Shown here piece after piece: positions 47,973-55,929 of a stretch of DNA of 64,000 nt. The notes beneath the pieces are model-generated. The model saw nothing but the letters and a program-made list of their open reading frames with translations. It was not told where the DNA came from and ran no database searches. How positions within the stretch are numbered: position 1 is the first letter of the stretch; each line of letters opens with the position of its first letter. A program made the translations under genes and the position numbers. This DNA is from Planctomycetota bacterium (GTDB lineage Bacteria > Planctomycetota > Phycisphaerae > Phycisphaerales > Phycisphaeraceae): the NCBI GenBank assembly GCA_021413865.1, contig JAIOPN010000016.1, forward strand, positions 124,001 through 188,000. The letters are read 5' to 3'.

Positions 47973-48239
47973 TCAGCCTTTCAGAATTGCCGTCGATGAC
48001 GGCAGGGTGATGCCGTCGGTGACGGCGGGGATTTCCTCGATGCTCAGACAACGCAGACCGCACGCGCGGCCCGCGAGTTTTAAGAGCCTGCGCAGGCCGA
48101 GCACCGGGTCGGCGCCGAGCATCGGCGTGAGCACGACGACGTACCGGGGTCGCTCCGCCGGCGGGGTCGGCCTGATGCCGTCCATCACCCTGGGGAGGAT
48201 GGCGGAGAGCTTTTCGGGGTTGGGGTTGCGGGTTCTCAT
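47973..48239 (-). CDS. Small protein of unknown function (mobile element)
   Basis: 88 residues, starting MRTRNPNPEKLSAILPRVMD. The core YVVVLTPMLGADPVLGLRRL and LKLAGRACGLRCLSIEEIPA alternates strands and helices. The start overlaps the helicase stop by ATGA, indicating coupled translation with replication functions. No family recognised. Confidence 0.6.
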   Translation of the reverse strand: MRTRNPNPEKLSAILPRVMDGIRPTPPAERPRYVVVLTPMLGADPVLGLRRLLKLAGRACGLRCLSIEEIPAVTDGITLPSSTAILKG

Positions 48240-49885
48240 TCGCGCACCCCCTGCCCCTCAATAACCTGAGCATCTGGAGCGCCTGCCCCCACCCCCCCCT
48301 CATCAAACCCTGTAATAATGGGCACATGCTCAAGATGCTCAAGATGCTCAAGATGTTCATTGGCAGGGGCAGGTGAGCAGGTGTGAGCATGTGCCCCCTC
48401 GGGGAGCCGCCAGAGCCACGGGCCGGGGTTCTCGGGGCGGTAGGACTCAACCTTCAACTCCCGCTTGGCACGCCGGAGGGTTGCGTCCTTGATGCCCTCG
48501 CCGTTTTGGGCTTGGTCGCAGACTTCGCTGGCGAGCACGGGACCGTCGGCCAGCATCGACCTCAGCCAGTCCACGGCTGTATCCCGCTCGTCTCGCTCGG
48601 GACCGGGACGCTCGCCCGGTGGAGAGAGCATCTTGTCCAGGTCCGCCGCGACCGCGCCCGCCTCCCACGCGACCGATGCGGCGAGGGGGGTGGACTGCCG
48701 AATCTCGAACGCCAGGCCGTCGCGGTCGTTGCCGATGTTGTTCTTGATGGGCAGGAAGAGCCGCCGCTTGCCCGTAGGATCGTCCGGGCATTTGCCGATG
48801 GCGAACACCGCCCGCGCCGCCGCGACGAACGCGAGGCTGCCCGTGGCGCGGTAGATGGCCTGCCCCTGCCCCTTGTTCAGGTGCGTCACCGCCAACAGCG
48901 CCACGCCGCTCCGTGATGCAAGCTCGCTTGCCCGAGAGAGACACGCCCGAACCTCCGCATTGTTGTGGGAGTCGGTCGAGCCCATGTACGCGGACACCGG
49001 GTCGATGATGACCAGCTTGCAATCAGGCGTCTGCTGGATCGCCTCCTCGAGCGCGGCGATATTCTCGTCCAGGGCGAAGGCGCCGGTCTCGACCTTGCCG
49101 GTTTTGTGGTTCGTCCTGAACACGCCGCGCATGATGGTGACGCGACTGGGGTCTCCCCCCGCCGCATCAAACCGGGGGCGGATCGTGTCGGCCACGTCGT
49201 CCTCGACGTTGAGCAGCACGACACCGCCGACGCCGCATGATGGGCTACCGTCCGGCCACGTCGCGCCTCTGGTCACACGCGCGGCGATGTCGATGGTGGC
49301 GGTCGATTTCCCGAGACCGGGATCGCCCGCAAAGAGCGTCAACTTTCCACGGGCGATGCGATGCTTCCAAAGCCATCGGACCGCCTCGGGGGGAACACTG
49401 GACAAGGTGACGATCGACGGGCCGGTGGTCGGGCCACCCGCGCCCTGAACAAGGTTTTCTTGTGCGATGCGAAGGGCTTCCGCGCCCGTCGCGCCTTCGT
49501 TGATGGCGCGGGCGAGGCGGTCCACCACTCGGCCGTTGAGCCGCTGGTCTGCCTTCTCCCGCACAATCTTGGCGTAGTGCTCCGCAAGCGCGGCGTTGGG
49601 CACGGTCTCCCCGAGCATGTAGAGATATTCGAGCCCGCCGACGTCGTCGAGTTGCCCCTTGTCACGCAGGTGCTGCACGAGATGCACAAGACCGTTTGGT
49701 TTGCCGGCCTCGTAAACATCGAAGATCGCGGCGGCGATGATGACGTGCGCGGGCTTCTGGAAGTCCTCGGGGCCGCGAAGGATTTTCAAGACCTCCGTGA
49801 TCGCGTCGCCTTCCAGGATCATCGAACCGAGCGCGGCGGCTTCGGCTTCGAGCGCGGCGGGCGGGGTTGTGGTGTTGGCGATCAT
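48236..49885 (-). CDS. DnaB-N / RepA-like AAA helicase (element replication)
   Basis: 549 residues. Residues 5-120 resemble the DnaB N-terminal domain (ALEAEAAALGSMILEGDAIT). From about 180 a RecA/RepA-type ATPase follows: IARGKLTLFAGDPGLGKSTA with Walker A GDPGLGKST, Walker B CKLVIIDPVSAYMG, and ALLAVTHLNKGQG. The C-terminal 120 residues include a winged-helix-like part (VLASEVCDQAQNGEGIKDAT) and then a loose tail with the tripeptide repeat HLE-HLE-HLE. Such proteins initiate plasmid, phage or satellite replication. The DNA encoding the HLE repeat forms iterons flanked by an inverted repeat. It overlaps both neighbours by ATGA. Confidence 0.87.
   Translation of the reverse strand: MIANTTTPPAALEAEAAALGSMILEGDAITEVLKILRGPEDFQKPAHVIIAAAIFDVYEAGKPNGLVHLVQHLRDKGQLDDVGGLEYLYMLGETVPNAALAEHYAKIVREKADQRLNGRVVDRLARAINEGATGAEALRIAQENLVQGAGGPTTGPSIVTLSSVPPEAVRWLWKHRIARGKLTLFAGDPGLGKSTATIDIAARVTRGATWPDGSPSCGVGGVVLLNVEDDVADTIRPRFDAAGGDPSRVTIMRGVFRTNHKTGKVETGAFALDENIAALEEAIQQTPDCKLVIIDPVSAYMGSTDSHNNAEVRACLSRASELASRSGVALLAVTHLNKGQGQAIYRATGSLAFVAAARAVFAIGKCPDDPTGKRRLFLPIKNNIGNDRDGLAFEIRQSTPLAASVAWEAGAVAADLDKMLSPPGERPGPERDERDTAVDWLRSMLADGPVLASEVCDQAQNGEGIKDATLRRAKRELKVESYRPENPGPWLWRLPEGAHAHTCSPAPANEHLEHLEHLEHVPIITGFDEGGVGAGAPDAQVIEGQGVRE
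48320..48396. repeat. Iteron-like 9-bp repeats inside a 13-bp inverted repeat (candidate origin)
   Basis: ATGCTCAAG occurs three times in tandem (48326-48352), with a fourth degenerate copy ATGTTCATT (48353-48361). The block is enclosed by perfect arms GGGCACATGCTCA (48320-48332) and TGAGCATGTGCCC (48384-48396). It lies in the 3' coding part of the helicase gene. AT content is locally higher just to the left (TGTAATAAT). Confidence 0.7.
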
Positions 49886-50103
49886 CGGCCCTCCCCGGTG
49901 GTGGTGACAACGCGGCGGGCTCGGACGAACGCGATCAAATCCGACCTGAGAATCACCGTCGCGGTCCCCAGCTTCGAGGCGGGAAGTTCGCCGGTGCGGA
50001 TGTAGTCCGAGAGGTGCCGCGCGCTCACCCCGACGGCGCGGGCGGCGTCCTCCAGGCGGTACGAAACAGGCTCAGGGGTGGCGATGGTGGGGCGGACGTT
50101 CAT
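49882..50103 (-). CDS. Excisionase/AlpA-like helix-turn-helix protein
   Basis: 73 residues. YRLEDAARAVGVSARHLSDY and IRTGELPASKLGTATVILRS match the MerR-like HTH_17 fold used by excisionases and AlpA-type activators. It overlaps the helicase start by ATGA, and its own start is overlapped by the next HTH gene. It probably controls excision or replication gene expression. Confidence 0.8.
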   Translation of the reverse strand: MNVRPTIATPEPVSYRLEDAARAVGVSARHLSDYIRTGELPASKLGTATVILRSDLIAFVRARRVVTTTGEGR

Positions 50104-50360
50104 CGCTGCACCGCCTCACCGTGGCGGGCGCGTTCGGAGAGCAAGTCAGCCACCGTCGGGACGTGCACCAGGATCACGCGGCCGGCGTGAAGACCGGGCA
50201 AGCGGTGGGCGTTCACCTCATCGCGCAACCATCCCGCCGGGACACGCAGGTATCGCGCCGCTCGATTCAGCGGGACGGCCTGGGTTGGGATGTGGGGCGT
50301 TGTTTCCATACCCGAATCGTCGGGTATGGTCCGGCATTCAACCGGCAACGGGACCGGCAA
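50100..50360 (-). CDS. Second small HTH (excisionase-like) protein
   Basis: 86 residues from 50360, or 69 from the internal ATG at 50309 (METTPHIPTQAVPLNRAARY). VPLNRAARYLRVPAGWLRDE and VNAHRLPGLHAGRVILVHVP form a winged MerR-like HTH similar in layout to its neighbour. It overlaps the downstream HTH gene by 4 bp and abuts the stop of the gene at 50361. Two adjacent HTH proteins suggest one regulator and one recombination directionality factor. Confidence 0.7.
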   Translation of the reverse strand: MPVPLPVECRTIPDDSGMETTPHIPTQAVPLNRAARYLRVPAGWLRDEVNAHRLPGLHAGRVILVHVPTVADLLSERARHGEAVQR

Positions 50361-51062
50361 TCAGTCGGCAATTTTCGAGAGCACCCGTCGGCCGCGGATA
50401 GTCAGCCTAGCACCGCCCGCGCGGCCATTCGGTCGCTCTGCATAGAGCGCGCCGATAAGCTCGCGGATCGCCTGCTCAATGGTCCTCACGGAATCAGCGG
50501 TGGTTGGTTCCGCGAGTTGTTCGACCGTGGCTGAGTCCGCCGGATCGAGTCGCCCGAGTGCGCGAAGAACCCGCTTTGCGGCATTGCTGAGCGCCGGGAC
50601 TTGTTCGATTTCCCCGCCATCCATCGCCTTCGCCTCCGCGTGCAGCACCCCAGCCACGGCGCGACACTTCGCCGCAAACTCAACCGAGCCGATGGAGTCG
50701 CTGCCCGGACCACCACGCACGCAAGCGGGTATCTTGACGCTCCATGTGTGCATCGCGTGGTTCCAGAAACCCGCGTAACAGTCGGGGTTTTCTTCGAGGG
50801 TTGGTTTCCGTGCCTCCGCTAATTCGGGGTAGCTGGTCAACGCGCCCGCGTTCATCGCCTCTTCCAGCAGTTGCCCAGCGTGCCTGTCCAGGGCGATGAC
50901 CACGCGCACATAATCCGGCCGTCCCTCCGGGTCTTTGATCTTGACGGCCAGATCGAGATATTGATCTGCGATCGCGTGAATAACGGCGGGGTTCGCCGCG
51001 GTCGTCGTCGGCTTGGTAGTTGTGGTGGCGGTCTTCGGTTTGCGCTTCGCTGTCGGTGACAT
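50361..51062 (-). CDS. Protein of unknown function (mobile element)
   Basis: 233 residues from ATG at 51062 (MSPTAKRKPKTATTTTKPTT), preceded by SD AAGGAA; the frame is open to 51362 but lacks a start with SD. After a Thr/Lys-rich N-terminus, it has VIHAIADQYLDLAVKIKDPE, ALDRHAGQLLEEAMNAGALT and a C-terminal part like a winged helix (SNAAKRVLRALGRLDPADSA, with ARLTIRGRRVLSKIAD). A DNA-binding role is possible. No family recognised. Confidence 0.6.
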   Translation of the reverse strand: MSPTAKRKPKTATTTTKPTTTAANPAVIHAIADQYLDLAVKIKDPEGRPDYVRVVIALDRHAGQLLEEAMNAGALTSYPELAEARKPTLEENPDCYAGFWNHAMHTWSVKIPACVRGGPGSDSIGSVEFAAKCRAVAGVLHAEAKAMDGGEIEQVPALSNAAKRVLRALGRLDPADSATVEQLAEPTTADSVRTIEQAIRELIGALYAERPNGRAGGARLTIRGRRVLSKIAD

Positions 51063-51273
51063 GCTTGTTCCTTCAAGGTGGGCGATCCGGCGCGACGGGC
51101 AGGCGGAACAAGACACCCACGCGCCGCGCCGAATCTTCCGTCGGGGATCAGACCGACGGCCCGCACAAAAACTACCTACGAAACCAGACTCTTTCCACCT
51201 TGTTTTCCCGGTGGATAATGTGTCGCAAACCCGACCGGGCGCGTTGGCGCACGGCCGGGCGTGAGGGAGAGTG

Positions 51274-51672
51274 TCACTTGCGGCCGGGCAGGGCGGCGAT
51301 GGCCTCCCGAACGAACCGGACGGCCGCGTCCTCGGCGAACGCGCCGGCGGAATCCTCGGCAATCTCAGCTACGGCCGCGTTGATGGCGGCGGTAGCTTCG
51401 TCGAGCCCGTCGCGCAGGTCCTGGGCGTTTTGGTGCGACATATGGACGCACGCCCGATAGCAGCCGGCCTCAAGCAGGTCGCGGGCCTCCGTCACCCGCT
51501 CCAGCATGGCGAGGCAAATCTTGTGCGTGACGGCCATCGCCTCTTCATCGGTGAAGTTCGGCGTATCGGTCACGCCGTCGCCAGTGTCAATGTCAACGTC
51601 GATCATGGCGGCAGCCTCTGGTGCGGATGCTTTCGCCTTGGCCTTTTTCGGATTCTTCGCTCGCTTCGTCAT
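51274..51672 (-). CDS. Small helical protein of unknown function (mobile element)
   Basis: 132 residues from ATG at 51672 (MTKRAKNPKKAKAKASAPEA). Basic N-terminus, then acidic DVDIDTGDGVTD and helical AMAVTHKICLAMLERVTEAR with AATAAINAAVAEIAEDSAGA. It is probably cytosolic and may bind nucleic acid through the Lys-rich tail. It is the first complete gene inside the right end; 211 bp separate it from the next gene. Confidence 0.5.
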   Translation of the reverse strand: MTKRAKNPKKAKAKASAPEAAAMIDVDIDTGDGVTDTPNFTDEEAMAVTHKICLAMLERVTEARDLLEAGCYRACVHMSHQNAQDLRDGLDEATAAINAAVAEIAEDSAGAFAEDAAVRFVREAIAALPGRK

Positions 51673-51741
51673 GGTCACTCTCCACGGCCGGCGGTTTGGT
51701 TGCCCCACGACGCCCCCGGCCGGGCGCGGCGGGGTGTTGGG

Positions 51742-52005
51742 TCATGCTGGGCGGTCGTCGCTGTCTGCGAGCCTCAGGGCGGGCGTGGCGGCCTCGTGGC
51801 GTTCACGGATCGCCTTGGCCAGCGCGTTGAGGTACACCACCGGCTCGCCGCGCAGCAGGTCCACAAGCGCGGCGAGCGCGTCGTCGTGCTCGGGGTCGGC
51901 GGTGCGTTTCAGCGTCAGCCGCGCGTCGTCTGGCGCGTCGCGCCGCTCTGGAACTGGTATATTCTTCGAGGATTTAGAAGGTAGTGCGGTTCCTGTACCG
52001 CCCAT
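51742..52005 (-). CDS. Right-end reading frame; probable integrase C-terminal extension in the excised form
   Basis: 87 codons beginning with the ATG in attR (MGGTGTALPSKSSKNIPVPE) and ending ATPALRLADSDDRPA. The first five codons (MGGTG) are the same att core codons, in the same frame, as codons 422-426 of the integrase. Joining the ends at the core gives an uninterrupted frame of about 508 residues. In the integrated state it may be silent or use the core ATG as a new start. It has no recognised domain; helix RGEPVVYLNALAKAIRERHE. Confidence 0.6.
   Translation of the reverse strand: MGGTGTALPSKSSKNIPVPERRDAPDDARLTLKRTADPEHDDALAALVDLLRGEPVVYLNALAKAIRERHEAATPALRLADSDDRPA
51920..51943. repeat. 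24-bp direct repeat near the right end of the element
   Basis: Identical to 44046-44069 in the same orientation, 47 bp inside the attR core. In the circular form the two copies would flank the attP core. Confidence 0.75.
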
Positions 52006-52006
52006 T
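51991..52006. other. attR core (16 bp)
   Basis: TCCTGTACCGCCCATT, an exact copy of the tRNA-Val 3' end and following base at 43906-43921. The sequence to the right is chromosomal (uxuA leader). Confidence 0.93.
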
Positions 52007-52042
52007 GATTTGCCCTCATTTCCGCGAGCGAGAGAGGATCGC

Positions 52043-53008
52043 ATGCGTATCGCGATGGTCTGCACACCGATGACCGAGCCGAACCTGAAGATGGCGCGGC
52101 AGGTCGGCGTGACGGACATCGTCGGGCGCTTCCCGGGTGAAAAACAGGAGGAGGTCGCCGCGCTGCGCGACCGGGTGGCCGAGCGCGGGATGAAGCTCTC
52201 GGTGATCGAGGGCTATCTGCCGATTGATCAGATCATCCTCGCGACGCCGAAGCGCGACGAGCAGATCGCACGCATGGCGACGCTCATCCGGAGCATGGGC
52301 AAGCTGGGCATCGGCGTGCTCTGCTACAACTTCATGCCCTGCAACGACTGGAGCCGGACGACGTTTCACGCCGTGGAGCGTGGCGGGGCGCTGACCAGCG
52401 CGTTCGATGCGGAAGCGGAGGCGGGCAAGCCGCAACACGCGATGGCGCCAACCACGCCGCAGTGGATGTGGGACAACCTGGCGTACTTTCTCAAGCGCAT
52501 CATCCCCGTCGCCGAGGAGGCCGGTGTGACCCTGGCGATGCACCCGGACGACCCGCCGATGCCCACGCTGCGCGGCATGGCGCAGATCATGTACAGCCCC
52601 GCCTGCTTCGACCGCCTGCTCGAACTCTCACCCAGCCCCGCGCACGCCATGTGCTTCTGCCAGGGTTCATTCGCGCAGATGGGCGTGGACATCCCATCGG
52701 CGATCCGCCACTTCGGCAAACGCATCGGCTACGTGCATTTCCGCGATGTGCGCGGCACGATGCCTCGTTTTACAGAGACGTTCCACGACAACGGCAAGAC
52801 CGACATGGCCGACGCGATGCGGGCCTATCACGCGATCGGTTACACCGGCGTCATGCGGCCCGACCACGTGCCCAAGCTCGAAATTGAGGAAGGCGACGGC
52901 TCGGGCTACACGATGCTCGGCCGGCTCTTCGCCGTGGGCTACATGCGCGGCCTGATGCACGCGGTGCTCGGCAAGAACAGCGGTGAGACGCCGGTTGAAT
53001 CCTATTGA
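52043..53008 (+). CDS. uxuA: Mannonate dehydratase (UxuA family)
   Basis: 321 residues from ATG at 52043, with SD GAGAGAGGA upstream; the frame is open far back through the att site, but that is not homologous. The TIM-barrel has the UxuA signature AMHPDDPPMPTLRG, GVLCYNFMPCNDWSRT and the metal-site region SPAHAMCFCQGSFAQMG, then GYVHFRDVRG. It dehydrates D-mannonate to 2-keto-3-deoxygluconate in uronate (glucuronate) degradation. It is shorter than E. coli UxuA (394), as in many xylose-isomerase-like members. The mobile element lies immediately upstream, and may have separated it from its original promoter. Confidence 0.87.
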   Translation: MRIAMVCTPMTEPNLKMARQVGVTDIVGRFPGEKQEEVAALRDRVAERGMKLSVIEGYLPIDQIILATPKRDEQIARMATLIRSMGKLGIGVLCYNFMPCNDWSRTTFHAVERGGALTSAFDAEAEAGKPQHAMAPTTPQWMWDNLAYFLKRIIPVAEEAGVTLAMHPDDPPMPTLRGMAQIMYSPACFDRLLELSPSPAHAMCFCQGSFAQMGVDIPSAIRHFGKRIGYVHFRDVRGTMPRFTETFHDNGKTDMADAMRAYHAIGYTGVMRPDHVPKLEIEEGDGSGYTMLGRLFAVGYMRGLMHAVLGKNSGETPVESY

Positions 53009-53021
53009 GGAGAGTTGTGAC

Positions 53022-53519
53022 ATGCGGAACCGTTTTCTTGATCTCTTCGCCCTGTCCGCCGTGTTGCTGACGTCGATCACGCTCGGCGGGTGCAGCACCA
53101 TCAACCTCCCCGAGAAGCCCGTCGTCTCGCTGGTGAACATCGAGTTGGGCGACGTGACGGTTTTCGAGACCAGCGCCACGGTCGTGGTGCGCGTGAGCAA
53201 CCCGAACCTCGGGCCGATCACGGTCAAGGGCACGGCGTTCGACGTGGCGCTCGACGGCTGTTCGCTCGGCAAGGCGCTGGGCGATGAGGTGATCGAGGTT
53301 CCCGCGCTGAACTCGGCGACCACGCGGGCGCGCGTCCACCTGAGCAACATCGCGATGGCCACCAAGATCAAGTCGATCATCGACTCCCGCCGGTTCGACT
53401 ACAGCATCGACGGCGTGCTCTACCTGGAGGCCGACGGGAAGAAGGGGAGCCTCCGCACGTCCAACTCGGGCAGGATCGACGCGAAGGATTTCATACCGAA
53501 GAACGGCGCGTCACGCTGA
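53022..53519 (+). CDS. LEA14/WHy-like lipoprotein
   Basis: 165 residues from ATG at 53022 ([20 protein letters not shown]), lipobox LGGCS. The mature domain [40 protein letters not shown] and the C-terminal [16 protein letters not shown] show the repeat pattern of water-stress LEA type 2 domains. A membrane-anchored periplasmic protein, probably for envelope stability. It starts 14 bp after uxuA, so co-transcription is possible. Confidence 0.82.
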   Translation: MRNRFLDLFALSAVLLTSITLGGCSTINLPEKPVVSLVNIELGDVTVFETSATVVVRVSNPNLGPITVKGTAFDVALDGCSLGKALGDEVIEVPALNSATTRARVHLSNIAMATKIKSIIDSRRFDYSIDGVLYLEADGKKGSLRTSNSGRIDAKDFIPKNGASR

Positions 53520-53556
53520 CTCCGATCCCCTCTCCCGGAGGGAGGGGGCAAGAATC

Positions 53557-53940
53557 TCATGGCCGATAGGTCGCGTAACACCCCGGTGCTTCGCCGACGC
53601 GCACGCTCACGAGCTTCACGCCCTTGGGCAACGTTTTGGCGACCTCGCTGCCGAACCACCACGCGACGCGCTCGGCGGTGGGGTTGACCTTGCAGCCGAT
53701 GAAAGGGGCGACCTCGTTGAGGTGGCGGTTGTGCACCTTCCCGATCAGGGCGTCGATCGTTTTTTCCAGGACGTGGAAGTCCATGACGCACTCGATGGAA
53801 TCGAGCTTCGCCGCGGCGACGGTGACCTCGACGGGCCAGTTGTGGCCGTGGATCGGTTCGAGCGAGCCGTCGGGCAGGCGGATGGCGTGCGAGGCGGCGA
53901 AGATTTTCTCGATGGTGATCTCGTAGGTGCCCGAAGCCAT
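53557..53940 (-). CDS. PTPS/QueD family protein with Glu replacing the catalytic Cys (PTPS-III-like)
   Basis: 127 residues. Zinc ligands are His18 (FAASHAI) and His31, His33 (EPIHGHNW). The active-site Cys found before HGH in QueD is missing; Glu28 stands three residues before His31. PTPS-III enzymes, which replace dihydroneopterin aldolase in folate synthesis, are described with Glu in place of that Cys. The C-terminus [15 protein letters not shown] carries the conserved Glu of the family. So folate rather than queuosine synthesis is plausible. It is divergent from the Hsp70 gene (72-bp gap). Confidence 0.85.
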   Translation of the reverse strand: MASGTYEITIEKIFAASHAIRLPDGSLEPIHGHNWPVEVTVAAAKLDSIECVMDFHVLEKTIDALIGKVHNRHLNEVAPFIGCKVNPTAERVAWWFGSEVAKTLPKGVKLVSVRVGEAPGCYATYRP

Positions 53941-54012
53941 GTGCCGTTTGCCTTTATTCGTAGGGTTGTCGATTGTCCCCGACGGGTCAGGCATCATACA
54001 CTCGCTGCCGCG

Positions 54013-55911
54013 ATGAGCCCCAGCGACAAGCCCAATCTGCCCCCCGGCGTCGATCCGATCATCGGCATCGACCTGGGTACGACCAACAGCCTCGTGGCCT
54101 GGTGCGACGAGCGCGGGCCGCGCATCATCCCCGATGAACAGGGCAGGAACCTTCTGCCCAGCGTGGTGCGCTTCGATGCAAAGACCGGGCAGGCAACCGC
54201 CGTCGGTCATGCCGCGCGCGACCACGCCGTCGAGTACCCGCGTGAGACGGTCTTCAGCGTCAAACGGTTGATGGGCCGCGGCCTCGAGGATGTACGCGGC
54301 GAGCTGGCGTACCTGCCCTATGAGGTCGTCGCCGGCGAGCACAACACGGCCCGCGTGCGGATCGGCGGTGAAAGCGGCCGGGTGTACTCACCGCAGGAGA
54401 TCAGCGCCATCATCCTGCGAGAACTGAAGGCCCGCGCCGAGGCGTGGTTCGGCCGGCCGGTGCGGCGTGCCGTGGTGACGGTGCCCGCCTATTTCGACGA
54501 CGCGCAGCGCCAGGCGACGCGCGACGCCGGCCGCATCGCCGGGCTGGACGTCGTCCGCATCGTCAACGAGCCGACCGCCGCCGCGCTGGCGTACAACCTC
54601 GGGCAGAAGCACGGCGACAGCACCGTGGCGGTCTTCGACCTGGGCGGCGGCACGTTCGACGTCTCCATCCTCCGCATGCAGCACACGGATGGCGGCGGTG
54701 CGGGTGGTGACAGCTCGGGGGGCGATGCGAACCAGGTGCTCGCCACCTCCGGCGACACACACCTGGGGGGCGACGACGTGGACCGCATGATCGTCGAGCT
54801 GATCCAGGGTGAAATCCGCCAAGAGTTCGGTGAAAGCCTGAGTTTTCCGCCGGCGACGCGTCAGGCGTTCCGCACCTTTGCCGAGGCCGCAAAGATCCGC
54901 CTCTCGCAGGAGCGGAGCGCCCCGATCGAGGTGGAGCTCGGCCAGGGGCGGGTGTACCGCCGGACGCTGACGCGCGAGGAGTTGGAGGCGATGGCCGGGC
55001 CGTGGGCCGCGCGGGCGCTCGCCTGCTGCGCCAGCGTGATGCGGTCGTCGAAACTCAAGACCGAAGACATCGAGCGCGTCGTGATGGTCGGCGGATCGAC
55101 GCGGATGCCGATCGTGCGCGAGCGGGTGTCGGAGTTTTTCGGCGCGGAGTTGTACACGGCCCTGAACCCCGACGAGGTGGTCGCGCTGGGCGCGGCCGTG
55201 CAGGCGTCGATCCTGGCGGGCATCAACCGGGGCATGCTGCTGCTGGATGTGATCCCGCTCTCGCTGGGGATCGAGACGATGGGCGGCGCGGTGGCGAAGC
55301 TGATCACCGCGAACACGACGATCCCCGCCCGGGCGACAGAGAAGTTTTCAACCTACGCCGACGGGCAGACGAACGTGAAGATCCATGTTTTGCAGGGCGA
55401 GCGCGAGTTAGTCAAGGATTGCCGGTCGCTGGGCCAGTTCGAGCTGCGCGGCATCCCGCCCATGCCCGCGGGGCTGCCCAAGATCGAGGTCACGTTCCTT
55501 GTCGATGCCAACGGCGTGTTGAATGTGTCGGCCGTGGAGCGGCGGAGCGAGAAGACCGCAAAAATCCAGATCGTTCCCAACCACGGCCTGACGCAGGAGG
55601 AGGTCCGCCGCATGGAGGCGGACAGCCTGGCCTATGCACAAGAGGACATGACGGAGCACCGCCTGATCGATCTGCGCAACCAGGCACGGCTCGACCTCCG
55701 CGCGATCGAGCGGCAACTGGCGAAGGTCGGCGGGGCGATGGACGGTGCGTATCGACAGGAGATTGAACAGAAGATGGAGGCGGTGCGCGGCTACTTGTCG
55801 CAACCACAACCAGACGCAGAGGCGTTCGCCGCCGCGCTCACGACGATGGACCACGCGACGGTGAGGCTCGCGGAGATCGCGATCGCCAAGACGCTGCGCG
55901 AGACGATGTGA
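54013..55911 (+). CDS. Second DnaK/Hsp70 paralogue
   Basis: 632 residues from ATG at 54013 ([20 protein letters not shown]). The ATPase motifs [37 protein letters not shown] and [11 protein letters not shown] are intact. A Gly/Ser-rich insert ([13 protein letters not shown]) interrupts the segment after the [11 protein letters not shown] strand. The C-terminal lid lacks the DAEFE-type tail of the dnaK copy at 40629. It may be HscA-like (Fe-S) or a specialised DnaK; no iron-sulfur genes are adjacent. The frame upstream of 54013 is antisense to the PTPS gene and not used. Confidence 0.9.
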   Translation: MSPSDKPNLPPGVDPIIGIDLGTTNSLVAWCDERGPRIIPDEQGRNLLPSVVRFDAKTGQATAVGHAARDHAVEYPRETVFSVKRLMGRGLEDVRGELAYLPYEVVAGEHNTARVRIGGESGRVYSPQEISAIILRELKARAEAWFGRPVRRAVVTVPAYFDDAQRQATRDAGRIAGLDVVRIVNEPTAAALAYNLGQKHGDSTVAVFDLGGGTFDVSILRMQHTDGGGAGGDSSGGDANQVLATSGDTHLGGDDVDRMIVELIQGEIRQEFGESLSFPPATRQAFRTFAEAAKIRLSQERSAPIEVELGQGRVYRRTLTREELEAMAGPWAARALACCASVMRSSKLKTEDIERVVMVGGSTRMPIVRERVSEFFGAELYTALNPDEVVALGAAVQASILAGINRGMLLLDVIPLSLGIETMGGAVAKLITANTTIPARATEKFSTYADGQTNVKIHVLQGERELVKDCRSLGQFELRGIPPMPAGLPKIEVTFLVDANGVLNVSAVERRSEKTAKIQIVPNHGLTQEEVRRMEADSLAYAQEDMTEHRLIDLRNQARLDLRAIERQLAKVGGAMDGAYRQEIEQKMEAVRGYLSQPQPDAEAFAAALTTMDHATVRLAEIAIAKTLRETM

Positions 55912-55929
55912 AACGCAGACCTCACGCGG

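Larger units (their letters stand above)
43906..52006. mobile_element. tRNA-integrated element (about 8.1 kb), phage-satellite-like
   Basis: Bounded by attL in tRNA-Val and attR at 51991-52006. It carries, all on the minus strand: integrase, Xre-type regulator, a phage-like unknown, a small-terminase-like gene, three small unknowns, a DnaB-N/RepA-like helicase, two excisionase-like HTH genes and two unknown genes. Several neighbours overlap by ATGA. No large terminase, capsid, portal, tail or lysis gene is recognisable, so it cannot be a complete phage. Integrase, AlpA-like regulator, replication gene and terS without terL match the layout of phage-inducible chromosomal islands; an integrated plasmid is the alternative. 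Confidence 0.88.

Noticed and set aside
48320-48361. CRISPR-like array at the 9-bp repeats, and likewise the heptamer arrays
   Set aside because: Repeat units are 7-9 bp with no spacers, far from CRISPR repeat and spacer lengths, and no cas genes are present.
51506-52042. Upstream extension of the mannonate dehydratase frame through attR into the element
   Set aside because: The UxuA barrel begins at 52043, and the upstream frame is antisense to element genes and low-complexity.
54013-55911. Naming the second Hsp70 hscA
   Set aside because: No isc or suf genes lie nearby, and the sequence alone does not separate it from a DnaK paralogue.
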